From contig CAVERI010000007.1 in the NCBI GenBank assembly GCA_963618055.1, positions 1-64,000 on the forward strand: a stretch of DNA of 64,000 nt, read 5' to 3'. A program made the translations under genes and the position numbers. This DNA comes from SFHK01 sp963618055. Lineage in GTDB: Bacteria; Bacillota; Clostridia; Christensenellales; Aristaeellaceae. Of the stretch, positions 43,548-51,855 are shown piece after piece (within the stretch, counting starts at the first letter, position 1; every line of letters begins with the position of its first letter). The notes under the pieces are model-generated. The model saw only the letters and a list, made by a program, of their open reading frames with translations, did no database searches and was not told where the DNA came from.

Positions 43548-44711
43548 TTAGAGATTCATAATCTCCTGCAGGCGCTCGGGTGTGTCGCAGCCGATCTCCG
43601 TCAGGATACGCTCCGCGCGGCGATGGAAGCGCGTGTGATCGACCAGACGGAACAGCGCCGCGAGCACGTCCACCAGCGCGGTCTCGTCCTGCTTATCCGC
43701 CATCCAGCATACGCCGAAAAAACGCATCATCGTGTACACGGCGCACAGCGCCACAAATTCGCCGCGCAATCCGCCGCCCATGTCGGCAAATGGATAGCGC
43801 CAAAAGAACATATGATTGACCAGCAGGTTCTCGCAGCCCTGCTCCCAGTCCGGGAAAAGCGCCGTAAAATGCGCGTTTGCGCGGCGGTAGCCTTCCAGCG
43901 GACTTTCCGCGCCCTCAAACAGCGCCAGACACCTTTCCGCATAGTCGTGCAGGCTCGGGCTGTTCTCCGTCGTGTGCGCGATAATCTCCCTCACGCACCG
44001 AAGGCCGTTCAGAAGATGCGCCTCGCACACCTCCAGCGCTTCAAATTCCGCCAGCTCGTCCTCCCTGCGCGCGAGAAATTCGTCGATGCGCCCCGCCTTC
44101 CAGTCGGCGGACAGGATCTCCAGCGCGCGCTCCATGCGCAGAAGACGATGCGTCAGCGAACGCGTGTGATCCTGCATCACGCCGATCAGCTTCATGCGAA
44201 TTTCCTGCTCGCGCGGCACGGCCTCGAAAAACACACTGTGCCCCGCGCTCTCCGGCGCGTCCTGCGCGAGACTCCGGCGCACGAAGCGCACCGGCCGCCC
44301 GGAGTCCCAAAGCATTTCCACCACGCGCTCGCAGCTGGCGGCGCAGGAGCATTCAAAATCTCCCTCGGCGCGGATGGCGCGCGGATACAGGCGGCAGATC
44401 GTGGGCAGCGCCTGCTCGCCCGCCTCGGCGTGAATGGCGCACAGCCCGTTTTCCATGCGCAGCGGGCAGTTTCCGTCGTATCGATGCACAAGCTCCGCGT
44501 AGGAATCCTCAGTCGGGTAGCGCTTCACGTGCAGCGCGCAGTCCAGCTTCTCCCGCACGTGCTTCCGGCATTCCACGCCCAGCAGGCGGAAATAGTCCTT
44601 CATGGACAGGGAGACATTCCAGCCGACGCAGCAGGCCGCGCGGCACATGCCGGTCTTGCAATGAAATTCCGGATAATAGTCCGGCATCAGGTATTCATGC
44701 GCGTTTCCCAT
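43548..44711 (-). CDS. FliB-family protein (flagellin lysine-N-methylase-like)
   Basis: A 387-residue protein whose N-terminal ~135 residues carry the cysteine-rich FliB pattern: PDYYPEFHCKTGMCRAACCVGW, NCPLRMENGLCAIH, ICRLYPR and CSCAASC. The Cys arrangement looks like an Fe-S or zinc site. The C-terminal part is helical and variable. FliB methylates surface lysines of flagellin in Salmonella, but no flagellar gene lies in this window, so another substrate is possible. The start is supported by GAGGGA near the ATG; a GTGACG-17-TATAAT promoter lies at 44741-44769. Confidence 0.82.
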   Translation of the reverse strand: MGNAHEYLMPDYYPEFHCKTGMCRAACCVGWNVSLSMKDYFRLLGVECRKHVREKLDCALHVKRYPTEDSYAELVHRYDGNCPLRMENGLCAIHAEAGEQALPTICRLYPRAIRAEGDFECSCAASCERVVEMLWDSGRPVRFVRRSLAQDAPESAGHSVFFEAVPREQEIRMKLIGVMQDHTRSLTHRLLRMERALEILSADWKAGRIDEFLARREDELAEFEALEVCEAHLLNGLRCVREIIAHTTENSPSLHDYAERCLALFEGAESPLEGYRRANAHFTALFPDWEQGCENLLVNHMFFWRYPFADMGGGLRGEFVALCAVYTMMRFFGVCWMADKQDETALVDVLAALFRLVDHTRFHRRAERILTEIGCDTPERLQEIMNL

Positions 44712-44740
44712 AGGAATCCCTCTTTCTCCCGGATGATGGG

Positions 44741-44769
44741 ATTATACGCGCGCGCGAATTCGCCGTCAC
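44741..44769 (-). promoter_or_regulatory. Promoter of the FliB-like gene
   Basis: Minus-strand GTGACG (44764-44769), 17-base spacer containing a GCGAATTCGC palindrome, TATAAT (44741-44746). Confidence 0.6.
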
Positions 44770-44829
44770 GCGCTCCTTCCGGAAGAAAATGATAATTTTT
44801 CCGTTTTTCAATACCATTTATGGAATTAC

Positions 44830-44858
44830 TTGACGCGGCGCAATTTATGTGGTATCCT
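44830..44858 (+). promoter_or_regulatory. Promoter of the degV-family gene
   Basis: TTGACG (44830-44835), 17-base spacer, TATCCT (44853-44858), 40 bases before the ATG at 44899. Confidence 0.7.
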
Positions 44859-44898
44859 AATATTGCATATTAGATTCATGTTTGCGAGGTGCTCTGCT

Positions 44899-45792
44899 AT
44901 GGCTCAAACGTTTACTCTCTCCTGCGAATCTACGGTCGACCTGCCCTATTCCTACATTGAAGGCCGCGGCATTCCGGTGCTGTTTTATCACTATACTGTG
45001 GGCGGTCAGGACTACGTGGACGACATGGGACGCGACCCCGATGGGCTTACGAAGTTCTATGCCCGCATTGCGCAGGGTGCGCTTCCCTCCACCTCCCAGT
45101 TGAACACCTACGATTATATGAGCTTCCTTGAGCCGCTTCTCATGCAGGGCGACGTGCTTCACATTGCCTTTGGCTCCGGCATGACGAAGTCCGTCGAGCG
45201 CGCGCAGGAGGCCGCGCAGGCGCTGCGCGAAAAGTATCCGAACCGGCGGCTCGCGGTCATCGATTCCACCTGCTCCTCCTCCGGCTACGGCATGCTGGTG
45301 GACGACGCAGCCGACCTGCGCGACCGCGGCGAAAGCATGGAGGCGGTCGAGGCTTGGGTGCTCGCCCATGCGCACAAAATTCATCACCAGTTCTTTTCCA
45401 CCGATCTATCCTACTACCGCCGCGGCGGGCGCGTTTCGGGCGCGGCGGCCACCATCGGCACGATTCTGAACCTCTGCCCGCTGATGCACCTGAACTACGA
45501 CGGCCGCATTATCGCCTACGGAAAGACGCGCGGTCAGAAGAACGCCATCCGCGAGGCGGTTACCGTCATGCGCGCGCACGCCGAGGGCGGCGAGAGCTAT
45601 CAGGGAAAGTGCTTTATCTGCCATTCCGATTGCCTTGGAACGGCGCACGCGCTGCGCGACGCGGTAGTTCAGGCCTTTCCGAGCCTGAAGGCGGACGACA
45701 TCCGCATCTGCGACATCGGCACCATCATTGCCTCCCACACCGGCCCGAACACCGCCGCGCTGTTCTTCATGGGCGACGAACGTCCCCGCTGA
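44899..45792 (+). CDS. DegV family fatty-acid-binding protein
   Basis: A 297-residue two-domain DegV protein. The N-terminal SCESTVDLPYSY segment and the central GDVLHIAFGSGMTKSVERAQ motif (usually ISSxLSGTY) line the fatty-acid-binding cleft, and DSTCSSSGYGMLV follows. FakB proteins of this family present fatty acids to the kinase FakA for phosphorylation and phospholipid synthesis; FakA is not in the window. The ATG at 44899 has GAGGTG 7 bases upstream. It is monocistronic. Confidence 0.9.
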   Translation: MAQTFTLSCESTVDLPYSYIEGRGIPVLFYHYTVGGQDYVDDMGRDPDGLTKFYARIAQGALPSTSQLNTYDYMSFLEPLLMQGDVLHIAFGSGMTKSVERAQEAAQALREKYPNRRLAVIDSTCSSSGYGMLVDDAADLRDRGESMEAVEAWVLAHAHKIHHQFFSTDLSYYRRGGRVSGAAATIGTILNLCPLMHLNYDGRIIAYGKTRGQKNAIREAVTVMRAHAEGGESYQGKCFICHSDCLGTAHALRDAVVQAFPSLKADDIRICDIGTIIASHTGPNTAALFFMGDERPR

Positions 45793-45908
45793 TCGGGTTT
45801 TATGCGTCCGAACGCGTTTCAAGCCATCGATAACCAAGAAATATCCCATTGCTAACATCGATCTGCCTTGAATTTGCCCGCGTTTGGATTCATACGTATT
45901 GACAAAGA

Positions 45909-45917
45909 TGGTATAAT
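45909..45917 (+). promoter_or_regulatory. Extended -10 promoter of the small J-protein gene
   Basis: TGG-TATAAT (45909-45917) forms an extended -10 element. A TTGACA at 45899-45904 is too close to pair with it. Confidence 0.5.
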
Positions 45918-45949
45918 TAGAATCGTATTCTTTTTAAGGAGCGCTGTAC

Positions 45950-46456
45950 GTGGACGAGAATCGTCAGCTTCTCGGCATATCCGAAACCGCGACCAATGCC
46001 GAGATTCGCAAGGCCTACCGCGAGCTGGCTCGCAAATGGCATCCGGATCGCTTTCCGGAGGGCCCGGAGCGCGTATGGGCCGAGCAGAAAATGGTTGAAA
46101 TCAACCGCGCGTATAACGCGTGCGTATCCCACGCGGTTCCGCCCTCGGAGACGGGCAGCGACGGGAAATACGGCGACGTCCGCTTTCTCATCGAGGCGGG
46201 TCAGCTTTCCCGCGCCCGCAAGATTCTGCGCAGCATGGAAAATCGCGACGCGGAATGGAACTACCAGTTTGGCCGTCTTCTGTATGAGCGCCGCGAATAC
46301 GAAAAGGCCATTCTGTTTTTGCGCATTGCGGTTCGGCAGGCGCCCGGCAACCACGAATACGCCCGCGCGCTGGAAACCGCCGAAGCCTTTTCCATTCACG
46401 GGCATACCAGCGTGATCTCTCGGCTGCGCCACCTTCTTCAGCGCAAGGCCATCTGA
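45950..46456 (+). CDS. Small J-domain protein with TPR-like tail
   Basis: A 168-residue protein. Residues ~1-62 form a J domain with helix II and III around the Hsp70-stimulating HPD (KWHPDRF) and the NRAYN segment. Residues ~75-165 resemble two TPR-type helical hairpins (VRFLIEAGQLSRARKIL, NYQFGRLLYERREYEKAILFL). It lacks the G/F region and zinc fingers of DnaJ. The GTG start at 45950 has AAGGAG at 8 bases. It may partner the orphan Hsp70 encoded at 19917; that is inference. Confidence 0.85.
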   Translation: MDENRQLLGISETATNAEIRKAYRELARKWHPDRFPEGPERVWAEQKMVEINRAYNACVSHAVPPSETGSDGKYGDVRFLIEAGQLSRARKILRSMENRDAEWNYQFGRLLYERREYEKAILFLRIAVRQAPGNHEYARALETAEAFSIHGHTSVISRLRHLLQRKAI

Positions 46457-46476
46457 CAGGAGCGTCATTACAGGTG

Positions 46477-46525
46477 CGGACGGCGGGCAAAGGAGACATC
46501 TCCCCTGCCCGCCGTCCGTTTTTTT
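46477..46525 (+). terminator. Rho-independent terminator of the J-protein gene
   Basis: A perfect 13-bp stem, CGGACGGCGGGCA (46477-46489) / TGCCCGCCGTCCG (46506-46518), followed by seven Ts that run up to the stop codon of the convergent dCMP deaminase gene. Confidence 0.9.
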
Positions 46526-46986
46526 CAGCGTTTGAACGCGCCGTCGTATTTCTCCAGCTGCACGCCGCCCTCGTTCAGCATCTCCACGGCGAACGCGTCC
46601 GGGTAGCCCTCGTTGTAAACCACGCGCGCAATCCCCGCGTTCACAATCATCTTCGCGCAGATGGCGCAGGGCTGATGCGTGCAATACAGCGTCGCGCCGT
46701 CAATGGCCGCGCCCAGTCTGGCCGCCTGAATGATGGCGTTCTGCTCCGCGTGGGTGGCGTAGCAGATTTCCTGCTTCGTGCCCGACGGAATGCCCAGCTT
46801 CTCGCGCAGGCATTCGCCCCGCTCCACACACGTGCGCACGCCCGCCGGCGCGCCGTTATAGCCCGTGGTCATGATGCGCTTGTCCTTCACGATCACACAG
46901 CCGATTTTGCGGTTTTGCTTATAGCAGCTGGCCCACGAGGCAATCAGATAGGCCATTTCCATGAATCGATCGTCCCATTTGTTCAC
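46525..46986 (-). CDS. comEB: dCMP deaminase (ComEB-like)
   Basis: A 153-residue zinc deaminase of the dCMP/ComEB family, converting dCMP to dUMP in dTTP synthesis. Zinc and catalytic residues are in THAEQNAII (HAE) and HQPCAICAKMI (PCxxC), and GYNGAPAG binds the nucleotide. The GTG start at 46986 has AGGGGG 7 bases upstream and gives the usual N-terminal VNKWDDRFMEMA; the ATG at 47010 overlaps a TATAAT-like box (47009-47014) and is unlikely. It is divergent from groES. The comE operon partners are absent. Confidence 0.92.
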   Translation of the reverse strand: MNKWDDRFMEMAYLIASWASCYKQNRKIGCVIVKDKRIMTTGYNGAPAGVRTCVERGECLREKLGIPSGTKQEICYATHAEQNAIIQAARLGAAIDGATLYCTHQPCAICAKMIVNAGIARVVYNEGYPDAFAVEMLNEGGVQLEKYDGAFKR

Positions 46987-47078
46987 GTTCTCGCCCCCTC
47001 TCGCCTTCATTATAGCGCACGCTCCGCGTTCCGCGCTAAGATTAACACAAATTTTTCCTGTTTTTCCCCTCTGGGGTA

Positions 47079-47147
47079 TTGCCTTTTTGGCCGAAAATGG
47101 ATAAACTATCATTTGTTCGGTTAGCACTCAAGATTCTTGAGTGCTAA
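47079..47147 (+). promoter_or_regulatory. groESL promoter with CIRCE operator
   Basis: TTGCCT (47079-47084), 17-base spacer, TAAACT (47102-47107). Just downstream is a perfect CIRCE inverted repeat: TTAGCACTC (47121-47129), 9 bases, GAGTGCTAA (47139-47147). CIRCE binds the heat-shock repressor HrcA, so the operon should be derepressed on heat or protein-folding stress. Confidence 0.97.
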
Positions 47148-47176
47148 CAACAGTGAAAGTTCAGGAGGTAAGTACA

Positions 47177-47461
47177 ATGAAGATCAAGCCTTTGGGTGAT
47201 CGTGTTGTTATCAAGAACATGGAAGCGGATGAGACCACGAAGGGCGGCATTCTGCTGACCAGCGGCTCCAAGGAAAAGCCGCAGCTCGCGCAGGTTCTGG
47301 CCGTCGGCCCCGGCGGCAACGTAGACGGCAAGGAAATCAAGATGTACGTCGAAGCCGGTCAGAAGGTGTTCTATTCCAAGTACGCCGGAACCGAAGTGAA
47401 GCTGGACGGCGAGGAATACATCATCGTCCGTCAGAGCGACATTCTCGCGATTGTTGAATAA
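47177..47461 (+). CDS. groES: Co-chaperonin GroES
   Basis: A 94-residue co-chaperonin forming the heptameric lid of GroEL. KPLGDRVVIKNMEADETTKGGILL carries the start of the fold and the mobile loop; GTEVKLDGEEYIIVRQSDILAIVE closes it. AGGAGGT lies 7 bases before the ATG at 47177; a longer reading from 47141 would begin inside the CIRCE operator. GroEL follows after 17 bases. Confidence 0.98.
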   Translation: MKIKPLGDRVVIKNMEADETTKGGILLTSGSKEKPQLAQVLAVGPGGNVDGKEIKMYVEAGQKVFYSKYAGTEVKLDGEEYIIVRQSDILAIVE

Positions 47462-47478
47462 TTCAGGAGGAAACGATT

Positions 47479-49110
47479 ATGGCAAAGCAGATTAAATATG
47501 GTGAGGACGCCCGCCGCGCGCTGGAGAAAGGCATCAACGCGCTGGCCGATACCGTCAAAATTACCCTTGGCCCGAAGGGCTGCAACGTGGTTCTGGACAA
47601 GAAATACGGCGCTCCGCTGATCACCAACGACGGCGTGACCATCGCCAAGGACATCGAGCTGGAGGATCCCTTTGAGAACATGGGCGCGCAGCTCGTGAAG
47701 GAAGTCGCCACCAAGACCAACGACATCGCCGGCGACGGTACCACCACCGCCACCCTGCTGGCGCAGAAGCTGATCAAGGAAGGCCTCAAGAACGTGGCTG
47801 CCGGCGCGAACCCCATGGTTCTGAAGAAGGGCATCCTGGGCGCGACCGACGTCGTCGTCGAGAAGCTGAGCGAGATTTCCAAGCCCATCGAGTCCCGTCA
47901 GGCCATCGCGCAGGTTGCCGCCATCTCCTCCGGTGACGAGAAGATCGGCCAGCTGGTCGCGGACGCCATGGAAAAGGTCGGCAAGGACGGCGTTATCACC
48001 GTTGAAGAGAGCAAGACCATGAAGACCGAGCTGGACGTCGTCGAGGGCATGCAGTTTGACCGCGGCTACGCCTCCGCCTACATGGTAACCGACAACGACA
48101 AGATGGAAGCGGTTCTGGACGATCCGCTGATCCTGATCACCGATAAGAAGATTTCCAACATTCAGGAGATCATCTCCATCCTCGAGCCTGTGGCTCAGCA
48201 GGGCAAGAAGCTGCTCATCATTGCCGAGGACGTCGAAGGCGAAGCGCTGGCGACCCTCGTGCTCAACAAGCTGCGCGGCGTGTTCACCTGCGTCGCCGTC
48301 AAGGCGCCCGGCTTCGGCGATCGCCGCAAGGCCATGCTGCAGGATATCGCCATCCTGACCGGCGGTCAGGTCATCACCGAGGAGCTCGGTCTCGACCTCA
48401 AGGAAGCCACCATTGATATGCTGGGTCATGCCCGTCAGGTCAAGGTTGACAAGGACAACACCGTCATCGTCGAAGGCGCCGGTGATCCCTCCGAAATCAA
48501 GGCCCGCATCAACTCCATCCGCAGCCAGATCGAGGAAACCACCTCTGATTACGACCGCGAGAAGCTGCAGGAGCGTCTGGCGAAGCTGGCTGGCGGCGTA
48601 GCCGTCATCCGCGTCGGCGCTGCGACCGAGGTTGAGATGAAGGAAGGCAAGATGCGCATTGAGGACGCGCTGGCCGCGACCCGCGCCGCCGTTGAGGAAG
48701 GCATCGTGCCCGGCGGCGGAACCGCGCTGCTGTCCGCTTCCAAGGCGGTTGCCGATTATATGAAGACTCTGTCCGGCGACGTGAAGACCGGCGCAAGCAT
48801 CGTTCTGCGCACGCTGGAGGAGCCGCTCCGTCAGATCTGCGCCAACGCCGGTGTGGACGGAAGCGTCGCCATCGAGAAGATCAAGAGCTCCAAGAAGGTC
48901 GGCTTCGGCTACGACGCCGCCAAGGACGAGTACTGCGACATGATCGAGCGCGGCATCATCGACCCGACCAAGGTCACCCGCAGCGCCCTGCAGAACGCTA
49001 CCTCCGTCGCCGCCATGGTGCTCACCACCGAGTCTCTGGTGACCGACCTGCCCGACAAGAATCCCCCGGCCGCGCCCGCGGCTCCCGGCGGAATGGGCGG
49101 CATGTATTAA
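47479..49110 (+). CDS. groEL: Chaperonin GroEL
   Basis: A 543-residue Hsp60 chaperonin, a cytosolic double-ring ATPase for protein folding. Seen: AKQIKYGEDARRALEKGIN, VTIAKDIELEDPFENMGAQLV, the ATP-binding GDGTTTATLLAQ, the equatorial signature AAVEEGIVPGGGTALL and the C-terminal GGMGGMY tail. Length is standard. It ends before two hairpins at 49128-49155 and 49175-49212. Confidence 0.99.
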   Translation: MAKQIKYGEDARRALEKGINALADTVKITLGPKGCNVVLDKKYGAPLITNDGVTIAKDIELEDPFENMGAQLVKEVATKTNDIAGDGTTTATLLAQKLIKEGLKNVAAGANPMVLKKGILGATDVVVEKLSEISKPIESRQAIAQVAAISSGDEKIGQLVADAMEKVGKDGVITVEESKTMKTELDVVEGMQFDRGYASAYMVTDNDKMEAVLDDPLILITDKKISNIQEIISILEPVAQQGKKLLIIAEDVEGEALATLVLNKLRGVFTCVAVKAPGFGDRRKAMLQDIAILTGGQVITEELGLDLKEATIDMLGHARQVKVDKDNTVIVEGAGDPSEIKARINSIRSQIEETTSDYDREKLQERLAKLAGGVAVIRVGAATEVEMKEGKMRIEDALAATRAAVEEGIVPGGGTALLSASKAVADYMKTLSGDVKTGASIVLRTLEEPLRQICANAGVDGSVAIEKIKSSKKVGFGYDAAKDEYCDMIERGIIDPTKVTRSALQNATSVAAMVLTTESLVTDLPDKNPPAAPAAPGGMGGMY

Positions 49111-49127
49111 TCCAGACCATTCCCTTC

Positions 49128-49212
49128 AAAGGGCTTCGCTTCGGCGGAGTCCTTTCTCTTCTGAAAAAAAGGAACCGGCGCGGTCTCCGTCATACAACGG
49201 GAACCGCGCCGG
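49128..49212. terminator. Two hairpins ending groEL and the convergent MATE gene
   Basis: The first (49128-49155) pairs AAAGG...CCTTT around a CTTCGC/GCGGAG inner stem. The second is a perfect 10-bp stem, CCGGCGCGGT (49175-49184) / ACCGCGCCGG (49203-49212), with GTTTTC after it on the plus strand and TTCCTTTTTTTC after it on the minus strand, so it works in both directions. Confidence 0.8.
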
Positions 49213-49229
49213 GTTTTCATGCGGGTGAA

Positions 49230-50606
49230 CTACTCCGCGAGCACGCCCTCTGCCCTGCCCTTGGCGAGCAGCTTTTTATACACCACGAGGAAGCACACAA
49301 AGTGTACCGCCGCGGTGACAATCCACGAAATCGGATAGGAGATATACAGCACCTCCGGCCGGGGATCCATGCGGAAAATTGTGTAAATCCACACCACGCG
49401 CAAAACGCACGCGCCCATCAGGGACACAATCATCGGCATAATGGACTTTCCCATTCCGCGCAGTGAGCCGACCAGCATATCCATCAGGCCGCAGAAGAAA
49501 TACGGCTGGCATACGTATTTCAGTCGAATCAGACCAGCCTTGATGACGTCCTCATTTTCATTATAGATGGAAATCAGCGCGTGACCGTTTCTGTACACGC
49601 CAACGCCCGCAACCAGACCGAGAACCGTCACATACACGCCGCAGATCAAGGTAATCTTGCCGACGCGGCGATACTTTTTCGCGCCCACGTTCTGCCCGCA
49701 GAACGTCAGCGACGCCTGATAGAGCGTGTTCATCATTGCGTACACGAAGCCTTCCAGATTGCCCGCCGCCGCGTTGCCCGCCATAAACGTGGACTGGAAC
49801 GAGTTTACACTGGACTGAATCAGCACGTTCGAGATGGAGAACAGCATGCCCTGCAAACCGGCCGGCATGCCGCTTTCGGCCAGCTCCTTCACGCGCTTCA
49901 TGTTGATGCCCAGCTTCTTCAGGTGCAGCTTCGTGCAGTCCTCGTTGTTCATCAGGCAAACGACCACTGCTACCGCGGAAACCGCCTGTGAAATGATCGT
50001 CGCCCACGCGACGCCCGCCACATCCATATGGAACTCGATGACGAACAGCAGATTCAGCACGACGTTGACCATGCCGCTGACGATCAGGATAAACATCGGG
50101 CGCTTCGTGTCGCCCACCGCGCGCATGACGGCGGAGCCGAAGTTATACAGCATGTTCACCGGCATGCCGACGAAGTAAATGCGCATGTACAGCGCCGCGA
50201 GATCAATTACGTCGTCCGGCGAATCCATCAGGCGAAGCAGTGGCTTGGCGAGCGTAAGGCCGATGATCATCAGAATGAAGCCGAAGATCACGGAGATCGT
50301 CACGGACGTATGGACGGTTTCCTGCACCTCCTGATCCTTCTGCGCGCCCTTGTACTGCGCGACGACGACGCTGGTGCCGACCGACAGGCCGATGAACAGG
50401 TTGACGATCAGGTTAATCAGCGCGCCCGTCGAGCCAACCGCGGCCAGCGACGCTTCCTTGTCCGCCGCGTAACGGCCGACGACCACGTTATCGGCGGCGT
50501 TGTACAGCAGCTGCAAAAAGCCGGTAATCATCAAAGGAACCGTAAATGCGGCAATCTTGCCCCACAGCGGCCCCTCCGTCATGTTGATCTCATGTTTTCC
50601 GCGCAT
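49230..50606 (-). CDS. MATE family efflux transporter
   Basis: A 458-residue membrane transporter with about 12 hydrophobic segments in two similar halves, as in NorM/DinF-type multidrug and toxin exporters. The opening (MTEGPLWGKIAAFTVPLMITGFLQLLYNAADNVVVGRYA) is typical of the Firmicutes MATE branch. It probably exports cationic compounds with a Na+ or H+ gradient. The ATG at 50606 has GGAGG 6 bases upstream. It is monocistronic with its own promoter. Confidence 0.92.
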   Translation of the reverse strand: MRGKHEINMTEGPLWGKIAAFTVPLMITGFLQLLYNAADNVVVGRYAADKEASLAAVGSTGALINLIVNLFIGLSVGTSVVVAQYKGAQKDQEVQETVHTSVTISVIFGFILMIIGLTLAKPLLRLMDSPDDVIDLAALYMRIYFVGMPVNMLYNFGSAVMRAVGDTKRPMFILIVSGMVNVVLNLLFVIEFHMDVAGVAWATIISQAVSAVAVVVCLMNNEDCTKLHLKKLGINMKRVKELAESGMPAGLQGMLFSISNVLIQSSVNSFQSTFMAGNAAAGNLEGFVYAMMNTLYQASLTFCGQNVGAKKYRRVGKITLICGVYVTVLGLVAGVGVYRNGHALISIYNENEDVIKAGLIRLKYVCQPYFFCGLMDMLVGSLRGMGKSIMPMIVSLMGACVLRVVWIYTIFRMDPRPEVLYISYPISWIVTAAVHFVCFLVVYKKLLAKGRAEGVLAE

Positions 50607-50650
50607 TTGAATCCTCCATCCACGTAAACAATCCAAGACTGTGACACAGA

Positions 50651-50706
50651 CGGCGGGAATCATCACCCGCCGCCCGTATTATAGCGCCGCAGATGTAAAG
50701 TTGCAA
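50651..50706 (-). promoter_or_regulatory. MATE gene promoter and leader hairpin
   Basis: Minus-strand TTGCAA (50701-50706), 17-base spacer, TATAAT (50678-50683). The transcript begins with a CGGCGGG/CCCGCCG hairpin (50651-50657 with 50666-50672). Confidence 0.75.
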
Positions 50707-50731
50707 CGGATGATTTGCAATTTTGTGTTTC

Positions 50732-51817
50732 CTATTTTGTCACTATTTCGCCTTGATCAATGCGCAGAATCCGCAGCCGGTTCAGGCATTGCCCGTCCGT
50801 CCGCACGTCTCCGGCACAATAGGCCAGCAGCACATGATCGCTCTCCGTGTGAATGGCCGTATAGCAATAGCCGCAGAACGGATCATCCTCGATGGCGCGC
50901 GCGGGCGTCCAGCTTTGCCCCTCGTCCGCGCTGAGCGCGTACACCAGCGGGCTCCTGCCCCAGTTTCCCTTTTCCTCCCGCGTCTCGTACAGCGGAATTG
51001 GATTCCATACGGCGAACAGCCTTCCATCCGCCAGTCGCTTTACCGACAGCGGCGAGATCGGCGACCAGAAGCGCGACGGCACGGCGGGCGACCAAGTATC
51101 CCCGCCGTCGCGCGAGCTGAACTGGTATTGCCTTCCAAGGTCGGTGCGCGCCCAGCCCTGTAAAATGCCGTTTTTCAGCTCAGTCACGCCCGGCTCCTGA
51201 AGGCCGATCGGCGAGGCGATGCCGGAAAGCGCAACCAGCTCATGACTTTCCCGCCACGTGCGCCCGTCGTCATCCGACAGGAAGAACGTACTCAGCGCGC
51301 GCGAATACCACAGCCCGCCGTCCGGCGCGCGCGTTACCACATGCTCTGCCGCCGGGAGCACAATTCGCCCCGTGGACAGGCGCACGGCGCGGTCGTTGTT
51401 CACCACAAAGTAGCCCTGCCGCGGCATGCACACGGTAAAATCGCTCCACGTGCGCCCCTCGTCCGCGGAACGCCGGAGAACCATTCGCATGTCCGAAAAC
51501 GTCTTGCGCACAAGGTAGAACAAGCCGATGTCGCCGTTTTGCATGCGCATCAGGGACACGCTCATGATGTTCACCGCCTCGTGCCCGGCGCTCGTAAACA
51601 GCTCCTCCGGCTCCGACCACGTTTCGCCGCCGTCGGATGAACACACCGCGGCAAGGCTCGCCGTGGCATGGTCTCGGTCGCTGTTTCCGACAAAACGGCT
51701 GAACACAAATAGCAGCGTGCCGTCCCTGCGCTTCAGAAACGCGCCCTCGCTGTTTCGCGGGTTTCCTTCTCCCGGCGCAAAGTCCTTCAATATCCGTCCC
51801 ATCCTCGCCTCGCTCAT
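50732..51817 (-). CDS. Sialidase/BNR-repeat family protein, cytoplasmic
   Basis: A 361-residue six-bladed propeller-type protein. Five Asp-box (BNR) repeats are visible: SSDGGETW, SADEGRTW, SDDDGRTW, SRDGGDTW and SADEGQSW. It lacks a signal peptide and carbohydrate modules, so it would act inside the cell on imported glycans. It is close to exo-alpha-sialidases, but related GH families share the fold, so the sugar is not certain. The ATG at 51817 has GGAGGG 6 bases upstream. It lies 38 bases after the GH78-like gene, in one operon. Confidence 0.85.
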   Translation of the reverse strand: MSEARMGRILKDFAPGEGNPRNSEGAFLKRRDGTLLFVFSRFVGNSDRDHATASLAAVCSSDGGETWSEPEELFTSAGHEAVNIMSVSLMRMQNGDIGLFYLVRKTFSDMRMVLRRSADEGRTWSDFTVCMPRQGYFVVNNDRAVRLSTGRIVLPAAEHVVTRAPDGGLWYSRALSTFFLSDDDGRTWRESHELVALSGIASPIGLQEPGVTELKNGILQGWARTDLGRQYQFSSRDGGDTWSPAVPSRFWSPISPLSVKRLADGRLFAVWNPIPLYETREEKGNWGRSPLVYALSADEGQSWTPARAIEDDPFCGYCYTAIHTESDHVLLAYCAGDVRTDGQCLNRLRILRIDQGEIVTK

Positions 51818-51855
51818 TCGCCGCCCTCCTTCGCACTTTCCTTTGCAGGTCTTCC

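Noticed and set aside
45899..45904. TTGACA as the -35 box of the J-protein promoter
   Set aside because: It is only 7 bases from the TATAAT box; an extended -10 element explains the site better.
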